A stretch of DNA of 64,000 bases from Niabella pedocola (GCF_021044425.1 NZ_JAJNEC010000008.1:62001-126000), one strand, 5' to 3'. Numbered from the stretch's first letter, positions 9,202 to 18,319 are shown. The notes: generated from the sequence alone by a model not told the origin. Numbers and translations are program-made.

Positions 9202-10443
9202 ATGAAACGGTCGCTGCAGCTCCAACTATCCGCCATGATGTTCCTGGAATTTTTTATGAAGGGCTCCTGGTTTGTTACCCTTGGTACTTATTTAAAAAAC
9301 AACCTGGGCGCTGCTCCCCTGGAAGTTTCCAATATTTTTTCCACGCAGTCATTAGGTGCCGTGGCAGCGCCGTTCTTTATCGGCTTTATTGCCGACCGTT
9401 TTTTCAATGCCGAGCGGGTGATGGGCGTATTGCACCTGATTGGAGCCGGCTTACTGCTGATGATGTACCGGGCCGGCAATGCGGCCAGTATGTATCCCTA
9501 TGTGTTACTGTATTTCATTTCCTATATGTCAACCCTGGCCCTTACCAGCTCCGTTTCCTTCCGGAACCTCAGCGATCCCAAAAAACAATACCCGTTCATA
9601 CGCCTGTTCGGAACCCTGGGATGGATGGTGGCCGGCTTTTCCATCAGCTATCTGTTTCACTGGGACTCAAAGGAAGCAGTGGCATCCGGAGCGTTGCAAA
9701 ATACGTTTCTGCTGGGCGCTGCCTGCTCGCTGGCGCTTGGCCTGCTTTGCTTCCTGCTTCCGGCTACACCTCCATTAAAGAAAAATCAAAAATTTTATTG
9801 GGGCGATGCCCTGGGACTGCAGGCCCTGACGCTGCTAAAACAAAAAAATTTCCTGATATTCTTTATCACCGCCATTATTATTTGTATCCCTATTTCATTT
9901 TACTATCAGAATGCAAACCCCTTCCTGGTAGCTACCGGTTTGCCCAACCCCACGGGCAAAATGGCGCTGGGACAGTTCTCGGAACTGCTGTGCCTGCTGC
10001 TGGTTCCCTTCTTTTTTGTAAGGCTCGGATACAAGAAAATGATGCTGATCGGCATTAGTGCCTGGGCCCTGCGCTACCTGCTCTTTGCTTTTGGCAATGG
10101 ACAGGATCTTGCTTTTATGCTGATCCTGGGCATACTCCTGCATGGCGTTTGTTATGATTTTATGTTTGTAGTTGGGCAGATCTATACCGATGCCATTGCA
10201 GGCAAACAATACCGGTCTTCCGCCCAGGGACTGGTAACAGTGGCCATGTACGGCATCGGGATGCTGATCGGTTTCTGGGTAGCCGGCTTTATTTCCGAAG
10301 CGCTTAAAGCCTATGAAGGCGCTACCTACTGGCGTTACATATGGCTTTCACCGGCGGCCATGGCAATCGTATGTATGCTCATCTTTTTATGGTTGTTTAA
10401 AGAACAACAGCCGCAACAACCGGAATCATCTGAAGCGGTTTAA
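9202..10443 (+). CDS. Nucleoside:H+ symporter (MFS, NHS family), 413 aa
   Basis: An inner-membrane transporter with about 12 hydrophobic segments, resembling E. coli NupG/XapB. The N-terminus (LSAMMFLEFFMKGSWFVTLG) and the loop FIGFIADRFFNAERVMG, a variant of the MFS loop 2-3 motif, are characteristic of the nucleoside:proton symporter family. It lacks a signal peptide, as expected. It stands alone after the secA terminator and is convergent with the M48 protease gene: the two stop codons share the palindrome TTAA at 10440-10443. Which nucleosides are carried cannot be read from the sequence. Confidence 0.85.
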   Translation: MKRSLQLQLSAMMFLEFFMKGSWFVTLGTYLKNNLGAAPLEVSNIFSTQSLGAVAAPFFIGFIADRFFNAERVMGVLHLIGAGLLLMMYRAGNAASMYPYVLLYFISYMSTLALTSSVSFRNLSDPKKQYPFIRLFGTLGWMVAGFSISYLFHWDSKEAVASGALQNTFLLGAACSLALGLLCFLLPATPPLKKNQKFYWGDALGLQALTLLKQKNFLIFFITAIIICIPISFYYQNANPFLVATGLPNPTGKMALGQFSELLCLLLVPFFFVRLGYKKMMLIGISAWALRYLLFAFGNGQDLAFMLILGILLHGVCYDFMFVVGQIYTDAIAGKQYRSSAQGLVTVAMYGIGMLIGFWVAGFISEALKAYEGATYWRYIWLSPAAMAIVCMLIFLWLFKEQQPQQPESSEAV

Positions 10444-12509
10444 GTGGTGGTTACAATACCCCCCTTCCGGGGATACAGCAAGTCTGCCTGTGTTTGCAGC
10501 AGGCGCTGCTTCAGTATAAAATAGCCCCGTCCGATCAGGAATCCATAGTAATTCAAACTATCGATCAGCAGTTTTAGTACCGCATCGTCATAATGATCCA
10601 GTACATAGTATGGCTGCTCATTTCCGAGGTATTTCCCTAAGGTGTCGTTTATTTCACTGGTGCGTGCTGCTTCAAAAAGCGGGTCTTCCAGCACCTTGCT
10701 TAATTGAGCTTTAAATTCCTGTTCAATGGGCTTTAATTGCTCAAAGTTCGATTGGATCACACTGTGCGGTGTTGCCTCATAAATAAAGGCAAGCCGGTTC
10801 CAGATATTGCGACAGGTTTCCAGCCGGGTATCCAGGGATTGATCATACACAAAAAGACAACGATAGTCCGCTTTTACATCCGCACTCCTGCCCTGTTGCG
10901 CCGCAACAAAAAGCAGCTGGCGGTAAATATTGTGGTCATTTTCCTCAATATTCCGGTTGATGGTATCCAGCTCTTTTTTTAACTGCTCCTGTAATGTCTC
11001 CGCGTCGGCTTTCTTATACTTAACGCCATCATAGTCGAATGTTTTTAGGTTCAGCTGCCGGCTGGAGATCTGCGTTAATACATCCATGTCGTTCTTTAAT
11101 GCTGCTGCTGTATACACCCAATCTATTTTTTCATCCTCAAAGAAACCGGTATCTGCCTGCTGTGCTGCCTCAATGATTTCCGTATCAAAAACTTCGATAT
11201 TCTTATGATCATAATATGACCGGAATACCGGATCGAACGTATTTGCCAGGTAGTCGCTGTTATAATCCGCTTCAAATGCCTGCAGCGGATACTGTGAAAC
11301 CGGAGCAGTATATGCTACCTCCCGGAATACCTGGTCCGTAAAATATTCCTGGTAGTATTCCAGTCGCTTTATCATTTCATTTGCCGGCGTATGATCATAG
11401 TGTGTATTACCGGGCTGCACCGCATTCATACGTGCTACCCGTTCTTCGGTGGTGGGATGTGAAGCCCATTGATTGTTCAGCTTTAACCGGGATTTATTGA
11501 ATTTTGTCCGATGCACAGCTGTAACCATCGGCAGGCCGTTTTCAAAAACAATACCATCTGCACGGGCCTGGAACCGGCTGATATAATCCTGTTCCCGGTA
11601 GATATTAGCGCTCCTGGTATTTTCGGTGATCTTTTGTTCATAAAACCGCAACACAGCAGTAAAGGCATAATCCGAAAGATCCATACGCCATAGTGCATTT
11701 TGCAGAGGAGCGGGCCCCGTAACCGTTGCCGCTATTGCATCCGCATGATATTCCATCTCCCGTGAAAGCCCGAGATGGCTCAGATTCACCACCGCATACA
11801 TTTTCCCCAATACCCATTGGACGCCTCCCACGATCTTAACCCCTATGGCCACAAAGATGGCAAAATAACCGCTTGCATTGCTCCACTTCTGCATCAGGCT
11901 GTTGTACGAATTATTTTCATAAAGCATGTTAAAAATGATCTGGTTTACATTATACACATAACTCCCCACCTTCATGGTGCGCTGTGAAAAATGACCGAAT
12001 TCATGCGCAAGAATGGCTTTTAATTCATCCTTTGATACGGTGTTGATCAACCCCAGGCCAATTTGCAGATTCTTCTGTACCGGCAAAAACATGCTCCAGA
12101 AACTGGAATCATAGAACACCGCTGCATTTACTTCAGAAGAGAGGTACACCTTCTTCGGAGGCTGTGTGGCCACACCGGCAACAATGGCATCGATCATTTC
12201 AAACAGCTCCGGCTCTTCGTTGCGATCGATTTTCAGCAGATGCGAGCGCTCTGCTTTTTTTGCACTGAAAATAAATTTAAAAAGGAACATCAGTACAAAT
12301 ACACCCAGCGCCGCCAGTCCAATCCCCAGCATTACTGTTAGAAACCGTGGAATATGTACTACCAGTTCTATCGCAAAATATACGCAGGCTACGGCAAATC
12401 CCAGGCCCAAGACCACCAGTAAAAAGTACACCAGGATAAAAGCGATAATGGCCCCAATAGCCTGCCGGGTACGGCGACGGAAGTCATCTGTTAATTGAAT
12501 ATTCTTCAT
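10440..12509 (-). CDS. M48-family membrane metallopeptidase, 689 aa
   Basis: A zinc metalloprotease related to HtpX/Ste24. The catalytic motif is AHEFGH (HExxH, about residues 167-172), and the third ligand region is SREMEYHADAIA. Two strong membrane segments near the N-terminus (about residues 18-40 and 50-75, including FILVYFLLVVLGLGFAVACV) anchor it. The long C-terminal half of about 370 residues, rich in acidic and aromatic residues, is a Bacteroidota-type extension of unknown function. I prefer the start at 12509 (MKNIQLTDDF) over the ATG at 12560, because the 17 extra residues are not signal-like and the shorter form begins just before the first helix. Likely membrane protein quality control. 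Confidence 0.88.
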   Translation of the reverse strand: MKNIQLTDDFRRRTRQAIGAIIAFILVYFLLVVLGLGFAVACVYFAIELVVHIPRFLTVMLGIGLAALGVFVLMFLFKFIFSAKKAERSHLLKIDRNEEPELFEMIDAIVAGVATQPPKKVYLSSEVNAAVFYDSSFWSMFLPVQKNLQIGLGLINTVSKDELKAILAHEFGHFSQRTMKVGSYVYNVNQIIFNMLYENNSYNSLMQKWSNASGYFAIFVAIGVKIVGGVQWVLGKMYAVVNLSHLGLSREMEYHADAIAATVTGPAPLQNALWRMDLSDYAFTAVLRFYEQKITENTRSANIYREQDYISRFQARADGIVFENGLPMVTAVHRTKFNKSRLKLNNQWASHPTTEERVARMNAVQPGNTHYDHTPANEMIKRLEYYQEYFTDQVFREVAYTAPVSQYPLQAFEADYNSDYLANTFDPVFRSYYDHKNIEVFDTEIIEAAQQADTGFFEDEKIDWVYTAAALKNDMDVLTQISSRQLNLKTFDYDGVKYKKADAETLQEQLKKELDTINRNIEENDHNIYRQLLFVAAQQGRSADVKADYRCLFVYDQSLDTRLETCRNIWNRLAFIYEATPHSVIQSNFEQLKPIEQEFKAQLSKVLEDPLFEAARTSEINDTLGKYLGNEQPYYVLDHYDDAVLKLLIDSLNYYGFLIGRGYFILKQRLLQTQADLLYPRKGGIVTTT

Positions 12510-12646
12510 TGCAGTTATAAATTTGAAATGCGCCAAAGCGCTTGTTACAAAGATTGACATCTTTTTTGTAGATACAAAAATATTTTATCTCCGTTCTCAG
12601 CTCCCCCGGCATTATCCTACTTTTACAGTTCATCAACGCTTAGCAA

Positions 12647-14059
12647 ATGAACAAACAATTGCAGGAAGATCTTTCCTCGCTTGAAAAAATAATGCAACTG
12701 GTGAGCCGGCAGGGATTGGATTATTTAAAACAGATCGATGAGCGGTATACCGTTGCAAACGGAGCAGCCGCGCCCCTAGGAAGCCTGCCCGAAAAGGGAC
12801 TGGGGACCATTGAAACGCTGCAACAGTTCAACAACCGGTGGGAACCATTGATGGTGGCGTCTTCCGGGCCGCGCTACTGGGGTTTTGTAACCGGTGGTAC
12901 CACACCCGCTGCCATCGCCGGAGACTGGCTTACCCCGATCTATGATCAAAATACCCAGGCCATAAAAGGTGATGGCGATATCTCTGCCGCCATTGAACTG
13001 GAAACAGTACACCTCCTGCAGGAATTGCTGGAACTACCGGACGATTTCCTCGGTGGCTTTGTAACCGGCGCCACCATGTCAAACTTTACCTGTCTGGCCG
13101 TAGCCCGGCAATGGCTGGGGCAGCAGCTGGGATCCGATATTGCAAAAGAGGGCATCACAAAACCGCTGCCGGTACTTACGGCAACGCCCCATTCCTCTTC
13201 GGTAAAATCGCTGGCGTTACTCGGCTTCGGCAGCAACAATATCACGGCGGTAAAAACCATTGAGGGAAACCGCGAAGCAATGGATATGGCCGCTCTTGAA
13301 GCACAGATCCGGCAACTGAACGGCCAGCCTTTTATCCTGATCTCCAGTGCCGGAACGGTGAACACGGTTGACTTTGATGATTTTAACGCCATCGCTGCAT
13401 TAAAAAAGCAATACCCGTTCTGGTGGCATATTGACGCTGCATTCGGCGGCTTTGCCATCCTGTCTGAAACCCACAAACACCTGCTGCAAGGCTGGGAACA
13501 GGCCGACAGTATTACGGTAGATGGTCATAAATGGCTGAACGTTCCTTATGAGAATGCCGTATACTTTATCAAACGCGCACACCGGCTGTTGCAGGTAAGT
13601 ACTTTTCAAAACTCGAACGCACCTTACCTGGGTGATCCGCTGGAACAATTCAATTACCTGAACCTCCTTCCGGAAAATTCCAGGCGGTTGAAGGCACTTC
13701 CTGCCTGGTTTACCCTGAACGCATATGGCCGTGAAGGCTACCGTTATATTATTGAAAACAGCATAAAGCTCGCCCGGGACTTCGGAGCTTTTATCGAATC
13801 CTGCCCGCAGTTGCAATTGCTGGCACCGGTGCGTTTGAACACGGTTTGTTTCTCCCTGTCAGGTGCTGCCGGTGATGCGAAAAAAGTGGCGGCATTTCTT
13901 TCTGCCTTAAATAAAACCGGCGAGGTATTTATGACCCAGACCCAATACAAAGAACAGGCCGGCATCCGTGCAGCATTTGTCAATTTCAGAACAACGGAAA
14001 AAGACATCGAACGGGTAAAGACATCTATCCTCCGGTTATTAACCGCCGGCACACACTGA
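12647..14059 (+). CDS. PLP-dependent group II decarboxylase-like enzyme, 470 aa
   Basis: A fold-type I PLP enzyme of the glutamate/aromatic/diaminobutyrate decarboxylase group. HIDAAFGGF carries the Asp that contacts the pyridine nitrogen, and SITVDGHKWLN places the Schiff-base lysine at about residue 295. FVTGATMSNFTCLAVARQWL is the phosphate-binding and small-domain segment. The length fits the family (450-500). The substrate amino acid is uncertain: aspartate, diaminobutyrate or an aromatic amino acid are all possible. It is followed 20 nt later by a lipoprotein gene on the same strand, so the two probably form one transcript. Confidence 0.85.
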   Translation: MNKQLQEDLSSLEKIMQLVSRQGLDYLKQIDERYTVANGAAAPLGSLPEKGLGTIETLQQFNNRWEPLMVASSGPRYWGFVTGGTTPAAIAGDWLTPIYDQNTQAIKGDGDISAAIELETVHLLQELLELPDDFLGGFVTGATMSNFTCLAVARQWLGQQLGSDIAKEGITKPLPVLTATPHSSSVKSLALLGFGSNNITAVKTIEGNREAMDMAALEAQIRQLNGQPFILISSAGTVNTVDFDDFNAIAALKKQYPFWWHIDAAFGGFAILSETHKHLLQGWEQADSITVDGHKWLNVPYENAVYFIKRAHRLLQVSTFQNSNAPYLGDPLEQFNYLNLLPENSRRLKALPAWFTLNAYGREGYRYIIENSIKLARDFGAFIESCPQLQLLAPVRLNTVCFSLSGAAGDAKKVAAFLSALNKTGEVFMTQTQYKEQAGIRAAFVNFRTTEKDIERVKTSILRLLTAGTH

Positions 14060-14079
14060 TATCAGCGAACCGTTACTTT

Positions 14080-14919
14080 ATGAAAAAACAAATCCTGATC
14101 ACCCGTATCTGTCTTACGGCTACCATTCTTTTCTCCTGTGCCGTTAAAGAAGCAAACCACCCCGCAGCACCGTCACACAGCCTTCCCCCTGCTCCTGCCC
14201 CGGCAAAAGCGCTCCCCACATTCCCGGTTGAAGGCACCGATTTTTTTGCGGTGTATACCCTATCGCCTAAAACGACCGGGCTTGTTATGGAGATTGTTGA
14301 CAACCCGGTACCCACCAGGGCCGATTCGATCTTCTCCGCAATTGCAAAGAAAGAGCAGCTCCATCCGTCTGCAGCAACGCCCTGTACTTCCTGTACTATT
14401 GCAGACAGCTCCGGTCCTTTTCTTTTAATGAAGAACCAAACGCTTGAAAAGGCCATCCGGCAACAATGGCCCGGGGTCTTTTACCTGTACGGCACAACAG
14501 GCATGCGAAAGATCCGCTACCAGGAAGTTTTCTACGCCCTGGACGAATGCATTACCAACCTCATCATTTGCACCATCCGTCCGGAAGACACTACCGGCAT
14601 CGGACAACCGCTGCTTGCAGCGTCCCGGCCATTGCCGTTATCATATAACCATTCCTATACATCCATTGACCACAGGATCCGGCAGCAGCAAGCCCTGCAG
14701 CCCGGTGATTACTCATATATGGATACTGTAGCAACCCGCACCTTTGCCAGCCTGGATTCCTTTTATTTTACCTATACCGATAATTTTACCATCCCCGATC
14801 TGCAAAATGCCCAACGGTTCCGGTTTCCGGCGCGGGCGGTCTTCAAAAGGTATTTGCCCGATTCACTCCACCGCTACTGGAGCAACAGCCTCGACCTTTT
14901 TGGCATCCCCTGTGACTAG
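14080..14919 (+). CDS. Hypothetical lipoprotein, 279 aa
   Basis: No family recognised. The N-terminus ends in a lipobox (ILFSC, Cys at residue 20), so the protein is probably lipidated. It is followed by a proline/alanine-rich linker (residues 26-45) and then a globular part. Paired cysteines occur at TPCTSCT. It follows the PLP decarboxylase by 20 nt and is presumably co-transcribed; no functional link is evident. Confidence 0.7.
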   Translation: MKKQILITRICLTATILFSCAVKEANHPAAPSHSLPPAPAPAKALPTFPVEGTDFFAVYTLSPKTTGLVMEIVDNPVPTRADSIFSAIAKKEQLHPSAATPCTSCTIADSSGPFLLMKNQTLEKAIRQQWPGVFYLYGTTGMRKIRYQEVFYALDECITNLIICTIRPEDTTGIGQPLLAASRPLPLSYNHSYTSIDHRIRQQQALQPGDYSYMDTVATRTFASLDSFYFTYTDNFTIPDLQNAQRFRFPARAVFKRYLPDSLHRYWSNSLDLFGIPCD

Positions 14920-15004
14920 TAATGTTGTACTACCACTCCCCGATCTAACGCTGCAGGCCGCATGCTAACCCCGGCAAAGTAATAGTCATGAACCCATAAA
15001 AATA

Positions 15005-15040
15005 TTATTGAATTTTCAATATTTATTGAAAATTCAATAA
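15005..15040. promoter_or_regulatory. Perfect 16-bp inverted repeat, probable GbsR-type operator
   Basis: The arms 15005-15020 and 15025-15040 are exact reverse complements separated by 4 nt. Each arm contains a near-palindromic half site (ATTGAA TT TTCAAT), so four ATTGAA/TTCAAT units are phased in 36 bp. It covers the expected -33 region of the regulator gene, which fits autorepression by the winged-helix protein encoded 35 nt downstream. It could in principle form an RNA hairpin, but it lies upstream of the -7 box. Confidence 0.75.
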
Positions 15041-15055
15041 ACATCATTATCTTTG
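15026..15055 (+). promoter_or_regulatory. Promoter of the GbsR-type regulator gene
   Basis: TATCTTTG at 15048-15055 fits the Bacteroidota -7 consensus TAnnTTTG, with TTG at 15026-15028 about 19 nt upstream as a -33 element. The -33 element lies inside the right arm of the palindrome, so a bound regulator would occlude the promoter. Confidence 0.65.
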
Positions 15056-15074
15056 TACCTGAAACGTATATCAA

Positions 15075-15581
15075 ATGAGTTTAGAAGCATCCAGACAAAA
15101 ATTTATCGACACCTGGGGAGCCCTGGGCACTGAATGGGGCATTAACAAATCCGTAGCGCAGGTACAGGCCCTGCTGCTGGTTTCGGAGCAGCCCCTTTCC
15201 ACAGATGAAATCATGGAAGCATTGACCATCTCCCGTGGTAATGCCAACATGAGTCTCCGGCAACTCCTGGATTATGGAATCATTTATAAAAAGGTGATCG
15301 CCGGCGACCGGAAAGAATACTTTGTTGCAGAAAAAGATATCTGGAAATGGGCCCTCAAAATAGCCCTGATGCGCAAGCAAAAAGAAATTGATCCGGTATT
15401 AAACGTACTGACCGAGTTGGAAGCCGCAACAAAAAAGGACAAAACCGCCGAAGGAAAGGCCCTGCATCAGACGGTGCACGAAATCCAGGCGTTCACTGAA
15501 CAACTAAGTACCCTTGTGGAACGTGTGGCCAGTTCTACCCGCGGAGAGTTACTGCTGAAATTATTGAAACTGGTTATGTAA
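15075..15581 (+). CDS. GbsR/MarR-type winged-helix regulator, 168 aa
   Basis: A transcription factor of the GbsR branch of the MarR superfamily. The N-terminal wHTH runs over residues 20-90 (GINKSVAQVQALLLVSEQ, LSTDEIMEALTISRGNANMSLRQL, then the wing GIIYKKVIAGDRKEYF). A long helical C-terminal part probably mediates dimerisation. The gene lies 35 nt behind a perfect palindrome overlapping its promoter, a typical arrangement for an autorepressor. Three small membrane-protein genes follow on the same strand (15650, 15785, 16153), with 68, 12 and 11 nt between genes, so it probably controls them. The inducer is unknown. Confidence 0.88.
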   Translation: MSLEASRQKFIDTWGALGTEWGINKSVAQVQALLLVSEQPLSTDEIMEALTISRGNANMSLRQLLDYGIIYKKVIAGDRKEYFVAEKDIWKWALKIALMRKQKEIDPVLNVLTELEAATKKDKTAEGKALHQTVHEIQAFTEQLSTLVERVASSTRGELLLKLLKLVM

Positions 15582-15649
15582 ACGGCACTGGTTACAACTG
15601 CTGCCGGAATTAAAAAAACCTGATCGTAACATTTTTCAATTCTTATGTT

Positions 15650-15772
15650 ATGAACAAATCCAGACTAAAAAAAGCATTGCTCGTAGCAGGCATTCCCACA
15701 CTTTACGCCGTTGTTTTAAGACTGTTTTTCGGAATCAAACAGGTTGAGAAACAGCGATCAGAACATCCCTAA
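15650..15772 (+). CDS. Small single-pass membrane protein, 40 aa
   Basis: The sequence begins MNKSRLKKALLVAGIPTLYA and has one hydrophobic segment (about residues 9-28), positive residues before it and a polar, charged tail (GIKQVEKQRSEHP). ATG to TAA is uninterrupted and the gene is neatly placed 68 nt after the regulator and 12 nt before the 118-aa membrane protein, which argues that it is real. No family is recognised. Confidence 0.6.
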   Translation: MNKSRLKKALLVAGIPTLYAVVLRLFFGIKQVEKQRSEHP

Positions 15773-15784
15773 AACAAAGCGGTC

Positions 15785-16141
15785 ATGAACTATAATATCC
15801 TTGCCTATATCATTTACGCGGTTATTACCATGTATGTTATTTACTGGGTAGGGCGGTTGTTTCATAGGAACGGAAGGGTGTTTATCCTGCAGCTGTTTCA
15901 CCATCACGAAGCACAAACAGATGCCACCAATAATATTATCCTTATCGCCTACTACCTGTTCAATACCGGCTATGCCATCGTACAATTCAGCAACTGGCAA
16001 CCCGTTCTTACCATACCAACGCTCATCGCTTCCATCGCCGGTAAAACAGGACTACTGGTAAGTATCCTTGCAGTAACGCATTATTTCAATATGGCGCTCA
16101 TCTATATACTTTCCAAACGTATACTTCATTATTCATCATAA
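15785..16141 (+). CDS. Small multi-pass membrane protein, 118 aa
   Basis: Family not recognised. Three or four hydrophobic helices (about residues 5-24, 49-67, 73-92 and 95-112) are joined by a charged segment LFHRNGRVFILQLFHHHEAQ. It is a visible paralogue of the next gene: LFHRN...VF...LF....TDATNN......YYLFNTGYAI aligns with LFRN...VY...IF....AVATNT......FYLLNLGFGL, and both end in a helix plus a basic KR motif. It sits 12 nt after the 40-aa gene in the GbsR-led operon. A transporter-like or envelope-stress role is only a guess. Confidence 0.75.
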   Translation: MNYNILAYIIYAVITMYVIYWVGRLFHRNGRVFILQLFHHHEAQTDATNNIILIAYYLFNTGYAIVQFSNWQPVLTIPTLIASIAGKTGLLVSILAVTHYFNMALIYILSKRILHYSS

Positions 16142-16152
16142 AACAAATCATC

Positions 16153-16560
16153 ATGAAAAACTTAATCGTAATAGCGTACCTGGTATATGTACCGGTAATA
16201 GTCCTGCTTACCTTTTATGTAGCCCACAGCCTGTTCCGCAACAGCCTGGTATATATGAAGGACATCTTCAATGGACGCGATGAAATAGCCGTTGCAACCA
16301 ACACCCTTTTCAAGATCGGCTTCTATCTCCTCAACCTCGGCTTCGGGCTTTATATCCTGGAGATCACCCGGCATCTTGATACACCACAAGTGGCCATTGA
16401 GGCGCTGAGTGTAAAGATCGGAGGCTTTAGCATTTACCTGGGCGTTATGCTGTTCCTGAACCTGTACCTGTTTTTCAGAGGGAAACGGATCGCAAAACAA
16501 AAAAGGCTCGCTGCACAATTTATCGCGCAGCCCAATATACCCAATATCCCCCAGGTATAA
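16153..16560 (+). CDS. Small multi-pass membrane protein, 135 aa
   Basis: Paralogous to the 118-aa product immediately upstream (11 nt gap): the same helix order, the same LFRN plus VATNT plus FYLLNLGFG landmarks, and a C-terminal helix ending FFRGKRIAKQKR before a polar tail of about 15 residues. Hydrophobic segments lie at about residues 4-24, 53-72 and 88-108. Adjacent, equal-topology membrane paralogues are often hetero-oligomers; that is inference. It is the last gene of the operon; the next gene starts 99 nt later. Confidence 0.75.
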   Translation: MKNLIVIAYLVYVPVIVLLTFYVAHSLFRNSLVYMKDIFNGRDEIAVATNTLFKIGFYLLNLGFGLYILEITRHLDTPQVAIEALSVKIGGFSIYLGVMLFLNLYLFFRGKRIAKQKRLAAQFIAQPNIPNIPQV

Positions 16561-16659
16561 GCAGGTAGTGACCTATCGCACAAAACAAGGTGGTGTCAAT
16601 GGTCGTACATCCTTCAGGATGAAGCAAGATGATTGATACCACCTTTAAAAAACTGAACT

Positions 16660-17553
16660 ATGAAATCAAAAATAGTGATTGCCGGTGGCAGCGGGTTTAT
16701 TGGCCAGTACCTGGTGAAGCGGTTCCGCGAAGAAGGTTACGAGGTGTTGCTGATCTCCCGCGGTGCGTCCTATATCACCTGGTCCGATACCGATAAAATA
16801 CGGACGGCGCTGGAAGGCGCCGAAGCCCTGATCAACCTCGCGGGAAAGTCTGTGGACTGCCGTTATACCAATGCCAATAAACAGGCCATCCTGGAATCAC
16901 GGGTAACCAGTACCGAACAACTTCAGAGGGCCGTTGATCAATGCATCCGCCCGCCCAAACTATGGATCAACTCCAGCACCGCCACCATTTACCGGCATGC
17001 AACAGACCGTGCCATGGATGAGCGCAGCGGTGAGATCGGAACCGGGTTTTCGGTGCATGTGGCCAGGGCATGGGAGCAGGCTTTTTTTAAAACACCCACG
17101 CCCCATACCCGTAAAATAGCGTTGCGGACAGCCATTGTACTGGGGATGGGCGGCGGGGTAATGCAGCCCTACAGCAATCTCGTTCGTTTTGGGCTGGGAG
17201 GTGTGCAAGGGACCGGGCAGCAGGTATTCAGCTGGATCCATATCGAAGATGTATATCGCGTTATACGCTTCATGATGGAACATCCCTTGCCTGAAGGCGT
17301 TTACAATACCGCAGCCCCATTCCCGGTGCTCAATAAACAGTTCATGCAGGCATTAAGAGAACGGATAAAACCCTTCGTTTATTTTTCAACACCCGAATGG
17401 TTATTAAAACTCGGGGCAACACTCATTGGTACCGAAACCGAACTGGTATTGAAAAGCAGATGGGTGGTGCCCCATAAATTACAGGAGGCCGGCTTTTTAT
17501 TTAAATATCCAACAATCACTGAGGCGTTGGATGCTATCTTTATTCAGGAATGA
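16660..17553 (+). CDS. TIGR01777-family NAD(P)-dependent epimerase-like oxidoreductase, 297 aa
   Basis: An extended SDR of the YfcH/SDR39U1 type. The Rossmann loop is IAGGSGFIGQYLVKRF (residues 6-21). ALINLAGKSVDCRYT and LESRVTSTEQL are the characteristic TIGR01777 segments, and WINSSTATIYRH takes the place of the catalytic Ser/Tyr region. The C-terminal 50 residues correspond to DUF1731 (PEWLLKLGATLIGTETELVLKSRWVVP). The physiological substrate of this family is unknown. Probably transcribed from its own promoter in the 99-nt gap after the membrane-protein operon. Confidence 0.88.
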   Translation: MKSKIVIAGGSGFIGQYLVKRFREEGYEVLLISRGASYITWSDTDKIRTALEGAEALINLAGKSVDCRYTNANKQAILESRVTSTEQLQRAVDQCIRPPKLWINSSTATIYRHATDRAMDERSGEIGTGFSVHVARAWEQAFFKTPTPHTRKIALRTAIVLGMGGGVMQPYSNLVRFGLGGVQGTGQQVFSWIHIEDVYRVIRFMMEHPLPEGVYNTAAPFPVLNKQFMQALRERIKPFVYFSTPEWLLKLGATLIGTETELVLKSRWVVPHKLQEAGFLFKYPTITEALDAIFIQE

Positions 17554-17662
17554 ACATTATACCTTCAAACAGGTGCTCCGGTGCCGCAGGCAGGCAGCGT
17601 ATAGGGATTGATCATTGCAGATTGAACGAGCAGGATCCAATTTCTGAATGCTGAATGCCGGA

Positions 17663-18319
17663 CTAATCCACCAGCAGACTATTGGCGAATTTTTCGGAAA
17701 CCGTGAGCTTATCCTTTTCCACGAGCAGCGTCATGGAACCATCAAAAGAGATCTTCTCCAGTACTTTGATCTTCGTACCAATACCAATAGACAATTGTTC
17801 CAGGTACTGGAGAAATACCGGGGAAGTATCTTTTACGGCCGCTACCGTACAGGACTGCTGAACCGCCACCGACGACAGCAATGTGGTGGCCCGGGGCGGC
17901 ATCTTTCCATTCGACTTGGGAATGGGATCTCCATGGGGATCATAATCCGGGTAATTCAAAAATTTATCCAGGCGTTCGGTAAGCTTGTCGGACTGGATAT
18001 GCTCCAGCTGTTCCGCCACCTCATGTACCTCATCCCAGCTAAATTCCAGCACCTCGCAGAGAAAGGTTTCCCATAACCGGTGCTTGCGCATCACAAACAT
18101 GGCAATGTCCTTACCAGACCGGGTAAGCGAGATCTTTCCATACTTTTTGTAACTTACATATTCTTTCTCCTTCAACCGTTTCAGCATGTCGTTTACGGTT
18201 GCCGGCTTCAATCCCAGGTGCGTTGCAAGATCATTGGTTCCGGCCTCTTTTTTGCCGGCATCCTCGGCCGTGAGGTAAAGCAAGGCCTTGAGATAATTTT
18301 CTTCGGTATTGGACAACAT
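17663..18319 (-). CDS. DtxR/MntR-family metal-dependent transcriptional regulator, 218 aa
   Basis: The N-terminal wHTH (residues 1-65, TEENYLKALLYL...LKPATVNDMLKRLKEKEYVSY) is followed by the metal-binding dimerisation domain with RHRLWETFLCEVLEFSWDEV and the conserved EQLEH ligand motif. It ends in a C-terminal SH3/FeoA-like domain (about 150-218). Members repress metal uptake genes when Mn or Fe is abundant. The gene is divergent from the beta-lactamase gene, and a palindrome resembling DtxR/MntR boxes lies 33 nt upstream of its start, suggesting autoregulation. Confidence 0.9.
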   Translation of the reverse strand: MLSNTEENYLKALLYLTAEDAGKKEAGTNDLATHLGLKPATVNDMLKRLKEKEYVSYKKYGKISLTRSGKDIAMFVMRKHRLWETFLCEVLEFSWDEVHEVAEQLEHIQSDKLTERLDKFLNYPDYDPHGDPIPKSNGKMPPRATTLLSSVAVQQSCTVAAVKDTSPVFLQYLEQLSIGIGTKIKVLEKISFDGSMTLLVEKDKLTVSEKFANSLLVD

